A DNA stretch of 64,000 nt from NCBI GenBank assembly GCA_019244395.1, contig JAFASQ010000352.1, forward strand, positions 1-64,000, written 5' to 3'. Below the pieces are notes generated by a model. The model did no database searches, was not told the origin of the DNA, and saw only the letters and a program-made list of their open reading frames with translations. Origin of the DNA: Solirubrobacterales bacterium (GTDB lineage: Bacteria; Actinomycetota; Thermoleophilia; Solirubrobacterales; Solirubrobacteraceae). The position numbers and the translations under genes were made by a program. Positions 34,020 to 42,556 of this stretch are shown here, piece after piece; position 1 is the stretch's first letter; each line of letters starts with the position of its first letter.

Positions 34020-34072
34020 AGCCTCTGACACAAACGCTCGCTTCCGCCCGCGCCGCGTCTAATGTCAGCCGC

Positions 34073-36211
34073 GTGAGCGCGTTCGAAGCCGACGTGACCG
34101 TGCGCCGCACCCGGTTCCGCAGGCCCGAGACCGGCTGGGCGGTGGTCGAGGCGGCCGACGCGAACGGCGCGCCGGTGGTGCTCGTTGGGCCGCTGGTCCA
34201 CCTCGAAGAACGTGAACGGGCGCACATCACCGGCACGTGGGTCCAGGACAGCCGTTACGGCCGCCAGGTCAAGGTCTCCGAGGCCCACCCGCTCCCGCCC
34301 TCCGATGACGATGCCGACACCGTCCTCGCCTACCTGGTGCGGGTCAAGCACGTCGGGGCCAAGCGTGCCGCCCGGCTACTCGAGCGCTACGGGGCCGCCC
34401 GGGTCTTCGACGCGATCGACGACGATCCGCACGCGGCCTTCGCCGACGCCGGCCTGCGGCGGGGGCAGGTCGCCGAGGCGATCCGCGCCTGGGAGCGGCT
34501 GCGCGTCACCCGCCGCCTGCACCTGCTGCTCGCGCCACACGGTCTCGCCTATCTGGCGCCCCGGATCCGCGAGACCTACGGCGACGGCGCCCACCGCGTG
34601 GTCTCCGAGCGCCCCTACGAGCTGACCAGCGTGTTCGGCGTGGGCTTCCTCACCGCCGACCGGATCGCCCGGCACCTTGGCGTGGCCGAAGACGGCCCCG
34701 AGCGCACGCGAGCCGCGATTCTGCACATCCTTGCCGAGGCCGAGCGCGGCGGCAGCACCTGCATGCCGCTCGAGCTCCTGTTGAGCGCTGCGGGCGACCT
34801 GCTCGGCTCCTCCCCCACCGAGCCCGACATCGACGCGCTGGTCGAGGCCGGGGACCTCGTGCGCGAGGGCATCTGGATCTACCGCACCGAGACGGCCGAG
34901 CTCGAAGCTGAGCAGGCCGCGCAGGTCCAGGACCTGCTCGCGGGACCATCGGGGGACCGTCTCCGGGAACCGCAGGCGGACAAAGACGGTCTGACTGACG
35001 AGCAGATGCGGGGCGTGCGCAATGCCTTCGTCCACCGCCTGTCGCTGATCACCGGTGGGCCCGGCACCGGCAAGACAGCGTCGATCCGCACGATCGCCAG
35101 GCTCGCCGGCGCCCAGGGCGCGCGCGTGCTGCTCGCCGCCCCGACCGGACGGGCCGCGATCCGCATGCGCGAGGCGAGCGGGCTGCATGCCACCACGGTT
35201 CACTCGGCGCTCGGCTGGATCCCCGGCGAGGGCCCCACGCATGACGGGCACGACCCGCTCTCGTGCGACCTCCTGATCGTCGACGAGACCTCGATGGCCA
35301 ACCTCGAGCTCCTCGTCACGCTGCTGCGTGCGGTCCCGGCCAGGGCTCACGTGGTGCTGGTCGGCGATGCCGATCAGCTCGCCCCGATCGGCGCCGGGAA
35401 GCCGTTCGCCGAGCTGATCGCCTCCGGCTCGGTGCCGAGGACCAGACTGACCCACATCTTCCGCCAGGCGGCGGGGAGCATGATCGTGCAGGGCGCCCAC
35501 GCGATCCGCCGCGGCGATACGCCGGTGTTCACCGCCGAGCCGGGCATGCGCCGGGACCTGTTCCTGATCGAGCGGAGCGACCCGCGCGCCGCCCGCGAGG
35601 AGATCGTCTCGCTGGTTTGCCAGCGCCTCCCGGCCCACTACGGGATCGACCCGGTCAAGGACATCCAGGTGTTCGCGCCGGTATACCGGGGCGAGGTCGG
35701 GATCGACGCGCTGAACGACGCGCTGCGCGACCGGCTCAACCCGGACGGCGAGCCCGTGCGCGGCGGGCGGCTGCGCATCGGCGACAAGCTGATGATGACC
35801 GGGCGCAACCTGCATGAGCTGGGCCTGATGAACGGCACCCTGCTCCGACTCCTCGATCAGATCGAGAGCGATTCCGAGGACGGCGACGAGGCCGCGCTGC
35901 TGCTCGGCGACGACGAGCAGGTGTTTCGCTTCCCGCCCGAGCAATCCGAACGCCTCCGGCTAGCCTACGCCTGCTCGGTCCACCGCGGCCAGGGCATCGA
36001 GTTGCCCGTGGCCGTGATCGTGGCTCATCCCGCCGGCGGCGCCTTCTTCCTGCGTCGCGAGATGCTCTATACGGCGGTCACCCGGGCCAAGCTGGCCACG
36101 GTGATCGTGGGCACGGGAGAGGTCGTCGTGCGCGCCGCCCGCACGCCCGACACCGGACGGCGCCACAGCCGCCTCGTCGAGCGCCTGACCCGGCTGCCCG
36201 CCGCCACGTAG
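34073..36211 (+). CDS. recD2: RecD2-type ATP-dependent DNA helicase
   Basis: About 712 aa, superfamily 1B 5'-3' helicase. An N-terminal OB-like domain and helix-hairpin-helix (VKHVGAKRAARLLERYG) precede the motor: Walker A GGPGTGKT (about residue 328), Walker B LIVDETSM, GDADQLAPIG, and the C-terminal motifs HRGQGIELP and YTAVTRAK. Two starts are possible: GTG 34016, overlapping the mannosidase stop, or GTG 34073, 7 nt after a -10-like TAATGT. The latter gives the normal N-terminus and is preferred. Confidence 0.9.
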   Translation: MSAFEADVTVRRTRFRRPETGWAVVEAADANGAPVVLVGPLVHLEERERAHITGTWVQDSRYGRQVKVSEAHPLPPSDDDADTVLAYLVRVKHVGAKRAARLLERYGAARVFDAIDDDPHAAFADAGLRRGQVAEAIRAWERLRVTRRLHLLLAPHGLAYLAPRIRETYGDGAHRVVSERPYELTSVFGVGFLTADRIARHLGVAEDGPERTRAAILHILAEAERGGSTCMPLELLLSAAGDLLGSSPTEPDIDALVEAGDLVREGIWIYRTETAELEAEQAAQVQDLLAGPSGDRLREPQADKDGLTDEQMRGVRNAFVHRLSLITGGPGTGKTASIRTIARLAGAQGARVLLAAPTGRAAIRMREASGLHATTVHSALGWIPGEGPTHDGHDPLSCDLLIVDETSMANLELLVTLLRAVPARAHVVLVGDADQLAPIGAGKPFAELIASGSVPRTRLTHIFRQAAGSMIVQGAHAIRRGDTPVFTAEPGMRRDLFLIERSDPRAAREEIVSLVCQRLPAHYGIDPVKDIQVFAPVYRGEVGIDALNDALRDRLNPDGEPVRGGRLRIGDKLMMTGRNLHELGLMNGTLLRLLDQIESDSEDGDEAALLLGDDEQVFRFPPEQSERLRLAYACSVHRGQGIELPVAVIVAHPAGGAFFLRREMLYTAVTRAKLATVIVGTGEVVVRAARTPDTGRRHSRLVERLTRLPAAT

Positions 36212-36213
36212 CC

Positions 36214-36963
36214 GTGCCAAGCGAAGCCCACAGCTCTGCCTCGCCGCGCAAGCGCCACGCCCTCGAGCTGTTCGCGGACCTTCCCGGTACCTACGACCGG
36301 ATGGGCGCCATGCTCAGCTTCGGGCAGGACCCGCGCTGGCGCCGCGCCCTGCTCGACGCCATCGACCCGAGGCCCGGAATGCGCATCCTCGATGTGGCCA
36401 CCGGCACCGGCCTCGTCGCGTTCGGACTGGCCGGGCGGGGCGCCACCGTCATCGGCCTCGATCAGAGCGAGCAGATGCTGGCCGGCGCCCGCCGTCGGCT
36501 GGCGGCGCGCTCCGACCTCGCAGCCCGCCTGAGCTTCGTGGCCGGCGAGGCGGAGCGGTTGCCGTTCGCCGACGGGGACTTCGACGCGCTGACCTTCACC
36601 TACCTCTTGCGCTACGTCGACGACCGGGCCGCCACCATGCGTGAGCTCGCGCGCGTGGTCAAGCCTCAGGGCCCGATCGGGATGGTCGAGTTCGCCGTAC
36701 CGCAGCCGGCCGCCCTGCGCGCGCTGTGGCTCGTGCACACGCGCGTCGGGCTGCCTCTCGTGGGGCGCCTAATCTCCCCCGCCTGGCTCGAGGTCGGCCG
36801 CTTCCTGGGGCCGAACATCGAGCAACTCTACGCCGAGGAGCCTGACCTCGCCGCGCTATGGCGAGGGGCCGGAATCGATCGCGTGCACGAACGCCGGATG
36901 AGCTTCGGCGCCGGCCTCATCATGTCCGGAGTCAAGGAACGCGATGGCCAGCGCTCCGCGTGA
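36214..36963 (+). CDS. UbiE/MenG-type class I methyltransferase
   Basis: A 249-aa SAM-dependent methyltransferase. ILDVATGTGLVAFGLAGRG is the SAM loop (motif I) and the N-terminal FADLPGTYDRMGAMLSFGQDPRWRRAL closely follows UbiE/MenG proteins. It may methylate a quinone precursor; the following gene encodes a membrane protein with a hint of a prenyltransferase fold, which fits lipoquinone metabolism but is not proof. The start is GTG 36214, 2 nt after the recD2 stop. The end overlaps the next gene by 20 nt. Confidence 0.85.
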   Translation: MPSEAHSSASPRKRHALELFADLPGTYDRMGAMLSFGQDPRWRRALLDAIDPRPGMRILDVATGTGLVAFGLAGRGATVIGLDQSEQMLAGARRRLAARSDLAARLSFVAGEAERLPFADGDFDALTFTYLLRYVDDRAATMRELARVVKPQGPIGMVEFAVPQPAALRALWLVHTRVGLPLVGRLISPAWLEVGRFLGPNIEQLYAEEPDLAALWRGAGIDRVHERRMSFGAGLIMSGVKERDGQRSA

Positions 36964-37684
36964 CCTGGACCGCCCAGCCTTCTATGCGCTGCGCTCGGGC
37001 GGCTGGCGCGACTTGGTCACGCTGCTGCACCCTCCCTACACCGCCTGGCACCTGAGCTACGTGGCGCTAGGCGCGGCTGCCGCGCCCCACATCTACGCCA
37101 ACCGGCTGGCCGCGGCGCTCGGCGCGTTCTTCCTCGCCGTCGGCATCAGCGCCCACGCCCTCGACGAGCTCCACGGCCGCCCGCTCCAAACCAAGCTCAA
37201 GCGACCCACGCTGATCGCGCTCGCCGCGACCTCGTTCGCCGGCGCGATCGCGATCGGCGTGGCCGGCGTCTTCGTCGTCTCCCCGCTCCTCGCACCCCTC
37301 GTGCTCGCCGGCGGGCTGCTCGTCCCGGCCTACAACCTCGAGCTCGCCGGCGGCCGCCTGCACTCGGACACCTGGTTTGCCTTGGCCTGGGGCGGCTTCC
37401 CCGCCTTCACCGGCTACTTCGTCAACGCGCTGACGGTCCGCCCCGCTGGCGTGCTCGTGGCCGGCGCGTGCTGCCTGCTGAGCGCCGCCCAGCGCCAGCT
37501 GAGCACGCCCGTGCGCCGGCTGCGCCGCGGCACCACGGAGGTGATCGGACAGCAGCGCCTGCGCGACGGCAGCGTCATCGAGCTGACTCGCGCCGGGCTC
37601 TCGGCGCCGCTGGAAGGCGCGCTCCGGGCGCTCTGGATCGCGCTCGTGCTGCTCGCGATCGGCCTGATCGCGGTACGCGCTTAG
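36944..37684 (+). CDS. polytopic membrane protein, possibly UbiA-like
   Basis: A 246-aa protein with about six to seven hydrophobic segments. An acidic/polar motif after TM2 (HALDELHGRPL) is where UbiA prenyltransferases carry their Asp-rich motif, but the match is partial, so the family is only suggested. It overlaps the methyltransferase gene and is probably co-translated. The stop codon lies in the first unit of a 33-bp tandem repeat. Confidence 0.65.
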   Translation: MASAPRDLDRPAFYALRSGGWRDLVTLLHPPYTAWHLSYVALGAAAAPHIYANRLAAALGAFFLAVGISAHALDELHGRPLQTKLKRPTLIALAATSFAGAIAIGVAGVFVVSPLLAPLVLAGGLLVPAYNLELAGGRLHSDTWFALAWGGFPAFTGYFVNALTVRPAGVLVAGACCLLSAAQRQLSTPVRRLRRGTTEVIGQQRLRDGSVIELTRAGLSAPLEGALRALWIALVLLAIGLIAVRA

Positions 37685-37842
37685 CCGGCCCCGGCCGCCC
37701 CCTCGGTAAGGGCATAGCCGGCCCCGGCCGCCCCCTCCGTGCGGGCATAGCCGGCCCCGGCCGTCCCCTCGGTAAGGCACAGCCGGCCCCGGCCGCCCCC
37801 TCGGTGCGGGCTTAGCCGGCCCCGGCCGCCCCGTCGGCACTC
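37683..37842. repeat. five copies of a 32-34 bp tandem repeat
   Basis: Unit AGCCGGCCCCGGCCGCCCCC followed by TCGGTAAGGGCAT or TCGGTGCGGGCTT; copies start at 37683, 37715, 37749, 37781 and 37814. The array begins at the stop codon of the membrane protein gene and runs to within 30 bp of structured element B. Confidence 0.85.
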
Positions 37843-37869
37843 CGGCCCCGCCGGCGCTGGGTGCGACCC

Positions 37870-37987
37870 CCGGTGCATTTCGGCGGAAATCGCCCCACCC
37901 ACCGCCGTCCACCGCACATAAGCGCCTGTGAGGCGCTTATCTGCCGAAAGTCCGAGCGAGGATCCGGCTTTCGTTCGTTTTGCACCG
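37870..37987. other. structured intergenic element, copy B
   Basis: Second copy of the element at 17.05 kb. The central hairpin is a perfect ATAAGCGCCT-GTG-AGGCGCTTAT (37918-37940); the outer arms are CGGTGCA (37871-37877)/TGCACCG (37981-37987). GAAAGT lies 28 nt and TTTTGCA 60 nt from the hairpin start, exactly as in copy A, although arm sequences differ. It sits directly upstream of the phosphoesterase leader hairpin. Confidence 0.65.
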
Positions 37988-38002
37988 CGCTCACGATCGC
38001 AA

Positions 38003-38050
38003 CTCCCGACGATTCGGCGCGTTAGAACCGAAAAGCCCTTGTCGGGAGGA
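38003..38050 (+). promoter_or_regulatory. 5'-leader hairpin sequestering the phosphoesterase SD
   Basis: CTCCCGAC (38003-38010) is perfectly complementary to GTCGGGAG (38041-38048), which contains the Shine-Dalgarno GGGAGGA of the downstream gene. Inside the 30-nt loop, TTCGG (38013-38017) pairs with CCGAA (38028-38032). The two stacked stems would block ribosome binding until opened, suggesting translational control by temperature, a protein or an antisense RNA. Confidence 0.6.
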
Positions 38051-40186
38051 TTGCCGCTGCGTCGTTCACTCGTTGTGCTCAGCTCGATCGTCGTGATCGC
38101 CCTGGCCGCGGCGGCGGCCGCGCTCACGCCGGCCTCGAGCGGCCAGGCGCCGAGCGGCCAGGCGCCGAGTGGCCAGGCGCCGAGTGGCCAGGCGCCGGGC
38201 GGGTATCTCCCGACCAAACTCCCGGTGTGCACGCCACCCGCCAAGCCGCAGCGCCCACCGCTGGCCAAGGGCCTTTCCATCTATGCCTCGCCCAACCCCG
38301 CGGTGAGCGCCGCCCGACAGGTAAAGATTTTCGGTCGGCTGCTGAGTGTCCGCCACGGCGTCCACCGGTGCGGCGTCACGATCGTCCTGTGGCGGCGCTT
38401 CCCCGGCCAGCGCGCCTACACCGCGGTGGCCCGAACGCTCACCACCCCAACCGGCCGGTACAGCTTCGTGCTTTCACCCGGCGCGGTCACCACCAACCGC
38501 GACTGGGTGGTCACCGCACGCGGCCTGCCCAGCCGCGTGCTCGCGGAGTACGTCCTCCCCGTGGTCACCCTCCAAAGCACCGCGACGTTCGCCGTGGCCG
38601 GCGACGCCGAGATGCTGAGCGGCCAGCTTGAGCCCGGCCGCGCCGGCCAGCAGGTGTCGCTCCAGCGCCTCACCGACGGGCGCTGGCTGACCGTGATGCG
38701 GCCTCGTCTCAGACGCGACCTGGCCTTCGCGGTCAACCACACCTTCACCACCGGGCGCACCGAGCAATGGCGGGCGCTCGTACCCGCCAGCCAGCGAAAC
38801 CTCGCCTCGGCCTCCCCGGTCCTGAAGATCAAGATCGCCCCCGCCACCGGGATCCACAAGATTCGCCATGTGGTGATCATCATGCAGGAGAACCGCTCGT
38901 TCGACAGTTACTTCGGGACGTTTCCCGGCGCCGACGGGATTCCGTCCGGCGTGTGCGTCCAGGACCCGATGAACGGCGGCTGCGTGGCCCCGTTCCACGA
39001 GGCCGCGGATCTCAACTACGGGGGTCCGCACGGCATGGGCAACGCGAGCGCGGACATCGACAGCGGGCGGATGGACGGCTTCGTCGGCGAGGCCGAGCAG
39101 GGTCAGGGCTGCAGCTCGGCTGACCCCAACTGCAGCCCCTGCACCGAGAACAGCACCAGCCAGAGCCAGCACGCCGCCTGCATCGACGTGATGGGCTATC
39201 ACGACGCGCGCGAAATTCCCAACTACTGGGCCTACGCCCGGAACTACGTGCTCCAGGACCACATGTTTGAGCCCAACGCGTCCTGGAGCCTGCCCCAGCA
39301 CCTGTACATGGTCTCGGAGTGGTCAGCCTTCTGTAGCAACCCGTTAGACCCATTCTCCTGCCGCGGCGATCTGCAGAACCCAAACCCGGATTCGACCCTC
39401 GACGCCAGCCGCTTCGCCACCTCCAACGACGGTCTGCTCCACTACGCCTGGACCGACATCACTTACCTGTTGCACGAGCAGGACGTGAGCTGGGGCTACT
39501 ACGTCTTCCAGGGCACCGAGCCTGACTGCGAGAACGACAGCTCGATGACCTGCGCCCCCGTGCAGCAGGGGCCGACAACGCCGGGCATCTGGAACCCGCT
39601 GCCCTCGTTCACCGACGTCACCCAGGACGGCCAGCTCGGCAACATCCAGTCGCTCTCGAACTTCTTCACGGCCGCCAGGAAGGGCACGCTGCCCGCCGTC
39701 TCCTGGATCAACCCCAACGGTCAGGTGTCCGAGCATCCACCCGCTCTGGTCAGCGCCGGCCAGACCTACGTGACGAGCCTGATCAACGCGATCATGCAGA
39801 GCCCCGACTGGAACAGCACGGCAATATTCCTCTCCTGGGACGACTGGGGTGGCTTCTACGACCACGTCGTGCCACCCGTCGTGGACCGCAGCGGCTTCGG
39901 TCTGCGCGTCCCCGGGATCGTGATCAGCCCCTACGCCAAGCAGGGCGCCATCGACCAACAGACCCTGAGCCACGACGCTTACAACAAGTTCATCGAGGAC
40001 GACTTCCTCGACCGCGCCCGCCTGAACCCGAACGCCGACGGGCGGCCTGATCCCCGCCCCGACGTACGCGAGAACAACCCGATCCTCGGCAACCTGACCG
40101 CCGACTTCAACTTCAACCAGACGCCGCGGGCGCCGATCATCCTGCCCGTGCATCCCGCGCCCGGCCCTGCCTCGACGCCGCCGTAG
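38051..40186 (+). CDS. secreted phospholipase C-type phosphoesterase
   Basis: About 711 aa. A signal peptide (RRSLVVLSSIVVIALAAAAAAL) is followed by four SGQAP pentapeptides encoded by a 15-bp tandem repeat, an about 200-residue Ig-like beta region, then the phosphoesterase domain: IRHVVIIMQENRSFDSYFGTFPG, SWDDWGGFYDHVVPP and VPGIVISPYAKQG are signatures of the AcpA/PLC family. It is exported and would release phosphate or head groups from phospholipids or phosphate esters. The start is TTG 38051 or, given the SD spacing, CTG 38057; the track start lies upstream of the hairpin. It is convergent with the phosphate transporter unit. Confidence 0.88.
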   Translation: MPLRRSLVVLSSIVVIALAAAAAALTPASSGQAPSGQAPSGQAPSGQAPGGYLPTKLPVCTPPAKPQRPPLAKGLSIYASPNPAVSAARQVKIFGRLLSVRHGVHRCGVTIVLWRRFPGQRAYTAVARTLTTPTGRYSFVLSPGAVTTNRDWVVTARGLPSRVLAEYVLPVVTLQSTATFAVAGDAEMLSGQLEPGRAGQQVSLQRLTDGRWLTVMRPRLRRDLAFAVNHTFTTGRTEQWRALVPASQRNLASASPVLKIKIAPATGIHKIRHVVIIMQENRSFDSYFGTFPGADGIPSGVCVQDPMNGGCVAPFHEAADLNYGGPHGMGNASADIDSGRMDGFVGEAEQGQGCSSADPNCSPCTENSTSQSQHAACIDVMGYHDAREIPNYWAYARNYVLQDHMFEPNASWSLPQHLYMVSEWSAFCSNPLDPFSCRGDLQNPNPDSTLDASRFATSNDGLLHYAWTDITYLLHEQDVSWGYYVFQGTEPDCENDSSMTCAPVQQGPTTPGIWNPLPSFTDVTQDGQLGNIQSLSNFFTAARKGTLPAVSWINPNGQVSEHPPALVSAGQTYVTSLINAIMQSPDWNSTAIFLSWDDWGGFYDHVVPPVVDRSGFGLRVPGIVISPYAKQGAIDQQTLSHDAYNKFIEDDFLDRARLNPNADGRPDPRPDVRENNPILGNLTADFNFNQTPRAPIILPVHPAPGPASTPP

Positions 40187-40195
40187 GCTGCCGCG

Positions 40196-40441
40196 CTACT
40201 TGCCTTTCGAGACCACCAGGATCAGGCCGTAGACCACCAGCGCCAGGCACGCCGCCAGCGCCAGTACCCCCGCCACGCTCATCGCCCACGCCGCGCCGGA
40301 TCGCCGCTCGCGCCGCAGCTCGTCGGCACGATCGGCGCAGTAGATCACGGTCGAGAAGGCCGCCGTGACGCCGATGCCGGCCGCCACGGCAGATACGACC
40401 ACGCCGAGCAGCGTCCCGGCTGTGAGCGCGGCGGCGATCAT
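40196..40441 (-). CDS. small two-TM membrane protein coupled to pit
   Basis: An 81-aa protein hidden inside the longer track ORF 40196..41095. It has two membrane helices (GTLLGVVVSAVAAGIGVTAAF and SVAGVLALAACLALVVYGLILV) separated by a charged loop (DRADELRRERRSG). Its ATG overlaps the pit stop codon (ATGA), so it is translationally coupled. It may modulate the phosphate transporter, a role PhoU-like proteins play elsewhere; this one is unrelated to PhoU. Confidence 0.75.
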   Translation of the reverse strand: MIAAALTAGTLLGVVVSAVAAGIGVTAAFSTVIYCADRADELRRERRSGAAWAMSVAGVLALAACLALVVYGLILVVSKGK

Positions 40442-41538
40442 GATCCAGGAGCCGGGACGAGGTGTGCGCGCCGCCGGCGGACCAACACCAGCAGCACCGT
40501 GAGGATCGCGGCCGTGAACAGCACGAGAGGCCCGCTCAGGCCTCCACCCAGCGCTTGGGTCGCCTCCCAGATCGCGGCCGCCATGATGGCCGCCGCCGGG
40601 AGGGTGACCATCCACGCGACGACGATGTTGCCCGCTACCCCCCAGCGTACGGCGGACACGCGCTTGGCGGCCCCGGCGCCCATCACGCCGCCGTTGATCA
40701 CGTGCGTGGTCGAGATCGGGAAGCCGTAGTGCGACGCGGCCAGGATCGCCGCCGCGCCGGCGCTCTGGGCCGCGAACCCCTGACTCGGATCCATTTTGAT
40801 GATCCGCATGCCGGTGGTCTTGATGATCCGCCAGCCCGCGGCGTACGTGCCGAGGCCGAGCGCCGTCGCGGAAGCAATGATCACCCACGTCGGAACCTGG
40901 ACGTTGTTGGCAGGAATCGAACCTCCGGCGACCAGTGCCAAGGTGATCACGCCCATCGTCTTCTGCCCGTCGTTGGTGCCGTGCGAGAGCGACAAGAGCC
41001 CGCTCGAGAGGATCTGCCCCAGCCTGAAGCCCCGCGCCACCGTGCCCGGTCGGCGCCGGCCAACCACCCGATAGGCGAGCAGGATCGACGCCCACGCCAC
41101 CGCGAAGGCCAATACCGGGGAGATGATCGCCGGCACGATCACCTTGTCGACCAGCCCGCTTGCCTTGATCGCGCCCGCGCCCTCAGCCGCCCATGCCGCC
41201 CCTACCAGCCCGCCGATCAGCGCGTGCGACGAACTTGAGGGCAACGCCAGCCGCCAGGTGATGAGGTTCCAAGCGATCGCTCCGAGCAGCGCCGCGAACA
41301 CGACAGTGGTCGTCGTCGCCTGCGCGCTCACGATCCCGCTGGCGATCGTGGTCGCGACCTTGAGCGAGATGAACGCGCCCACGAAGTTGAGGATCGCCGA
41401 GAACCCCACCGCCACGTTGGGCGGCATCGCCCGCGTGGAGATCGAGGCAGCGACCGCGTTGGCGGTGTCGTGAAAGCCGTTGGTGAAGTCGAACGCCAGC
41501 GCGGTGACCACCACCACGACAAGCAGGGCATCGCTCAT
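40438..41538 (-). CDS. pitA: inorganic phosphate transporter, Pit family
   Basis: A 366-aa low-affinity phosphate/proton symporter. The two Pit repeats begin AFDFTNGFHDTANAVA and SLSHGTNDGQKTMGVI, and the second half has FPISTTHVINGGVMGAG; about ten membrane spans. The start ATG 41538 has a GGAGG SD. A pair of TTCACAA direct repeats 11 bp apart lies about 55-70 nt upstream. It forms a unit with the 81-aa membrane protein. Confidence 0.93.
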   Translation of the reverse strand: MSDALLVVVVVTALAFDFTNGFHDTANAVAASISTRAMPPNVAVGFSAILNFVGAFISLKVATTIASGIVSAQATTTTVVFAALLGAIAWNLITWRLALPSSSSHALIGGLVGAAWAAEGAGAIKASGLVDKVIVPAIISPVLAFAVAWASILLAYRVVGRRRPGTVARGFRLGQILSSGLLSLSHGTNDGQKTMGVITLALVAGGSIPANNVQVPTWVIIASATALGLGTYAAGWRIIKTTGMRIIKMDPSQGFAAQSAGAAAILAASHYGFPISTTHVINGGVMGAGAAKRVSAVRWGVAGNIVVAWMVTLPAAAIMAAAIWEATQALGGGLSGPLVLFTAAILTVLLVLVRRRRAHLVPAPGS

Positions 41539-41589
41539 ACGGCGCCTCCATCAACCATGCCCCGAGCCTCGCAGAGTCCACGGGACAAC

Positions 41590-41607
41590 TTGTGAAGGAG
41601 TTGTGAA
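41590..41607 (-). promoter_or_regulatory. Pho-box-like direct repeat upstream of pit
   Basis: Read toward pit the sequence is TTCACAA-N4-TTCACAA, a direct repeat with an 11-bp period. Actinobacterial PhoP boxes are 11-bp direct repeats around TTCAC, so this is a good candidate for phosphate-starvation control. Confidence 0.5.
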
Positions 41608-41661
41608 AGCGATGTGATCGCAGCGATGGCGGGCGACTACCCACCCGCCCGTCGCCGAAGC

Positions 41662-42534
41662 TCACATGTCCTGGCCGCCGTTCACGTGGAACACCGTGCC
41701 GGTGATGAACGACGAGTAGTCCGAGGCGAGAAAGTGCACCACCCGCGCCACGTCGTCGGGGCGGCCGAACCGTCCCACGGGGATCTGGGCCTTGACCCGC
41801 TCCTGCGACTTCTCGGGCATGGCTTGGAGCATCTCGGTGTAGATGAAGCCCGGCGCCACCGCGTTCACGGTCAGCCCGATCGTGTCCTCGGTGAGCTTCC
41901 CGGCGCGCCCGAGCTGGAAGCACGCCTCCCTCGCCAGCGACATGGTCAGCCCGAACATCCCCGACTTCGACGCCGCATAGTTGGCCTGGCCGATGTTGCC
42001 GGTCGAGCCGATGATCGAGGAGATGTTGATGATCCGGCCGGTGCCTCGCTCGAGCATGTGCGGCAGCGCCGCCTGGCTCATGAAGAACGCGCCGGAGAGG
42101 TTGACGGCGAGGACCTTGTACCAATCCTCGTCGGTCATCTTCAGCGCCGTCTTGTCGATCGTGATGCCGGCGTTGTTGACCAGCACATCGAGCCGGCCGT
42201 GGCGCTCGATGACCTCGTTGATGGTGCGCCGGCAGTCTTCGGCCGAGCCGACGTTGCCCTGGTGGATGCTCGCGGTCATGTCGTTCTCCTCGAGCTGGCG
42301 CAGCAGGCTCTCCGCCTGCTCCTTGTCGCGGCCGTAGCCGGCCGCCACCGCCGCGCCCTGCTCGGCGAAGCTGCGGCTGATCGCCGCCCCGATTCCCCGA
42401 GTGCCGCCGGTCACGAACACCACTCGTCCAGTCATCCGCGGCCGGCGCAGGCCGGACGGGAACGATTCCTCGGTCGGGGTGATCGTGTCGCGCGCCTCGG
42501 GGGTCGTCGAGGTTCCGGTTTCAGTGCTCATCAA
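41662..42534 (-). CDS. phaB: acetoacetyl-CoA / 3-oxoacyl reductase
   Basis: A 290-aa SDR: VFVTGGTRGIGAAISRSF, NNAGITIDKTALKM and catalytic ISSIIGSTGN...YAASK, ending FITGTVFHVNGGQDM as in PhaB/FabG enzymes. A 30-residue acidic N-terminal extension precedes the Rossmann fold. It lies 22 nt after phaC with a GGAGG SD, so it most likely supplies (R)-3-hydroxyacyl-CoA monomers for PHA synthesis using NADPH. Confidence 0.85.
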   Translation of the reverse strand: MMSTETGTSTTPEARDTITPTEESFPSGLRRPRMTGRVVFVTGGTRGIGAAISRSFAEQGAAVAAGYGRDKEQAESLLRQLEENDMTASIHQGNVGSAEDCRRTINEVIERHGRLDVLVNNAGITIDKTALKMTDEDWYKVLAVNLSGAFFMSQAALPHMLERGTGRIINISSIIGSTGNIGQANYAASKSGMFGLTMSLAREACFQLGRAGKLTEDTIGLTVNAVAPGFIYTEMLQAMPEKSQERVKAQIPVGRFGRPDDVARVVHFLASDYSSFITGTVFHVNGGQDM

Positions 42535-42556
42535 TTGCTCGCCTCCTTCGCGTTGT

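Noticed and set aside
40196-41095. 299-aa ORF 40196..41095 on the minus strand as one protein
   Set aside because: Its N-terminal two thirds are an Arg/Gly-rich shadow of pitA; only the last 81 codons, starting at an ATG overlapping the pitA stop, look real.
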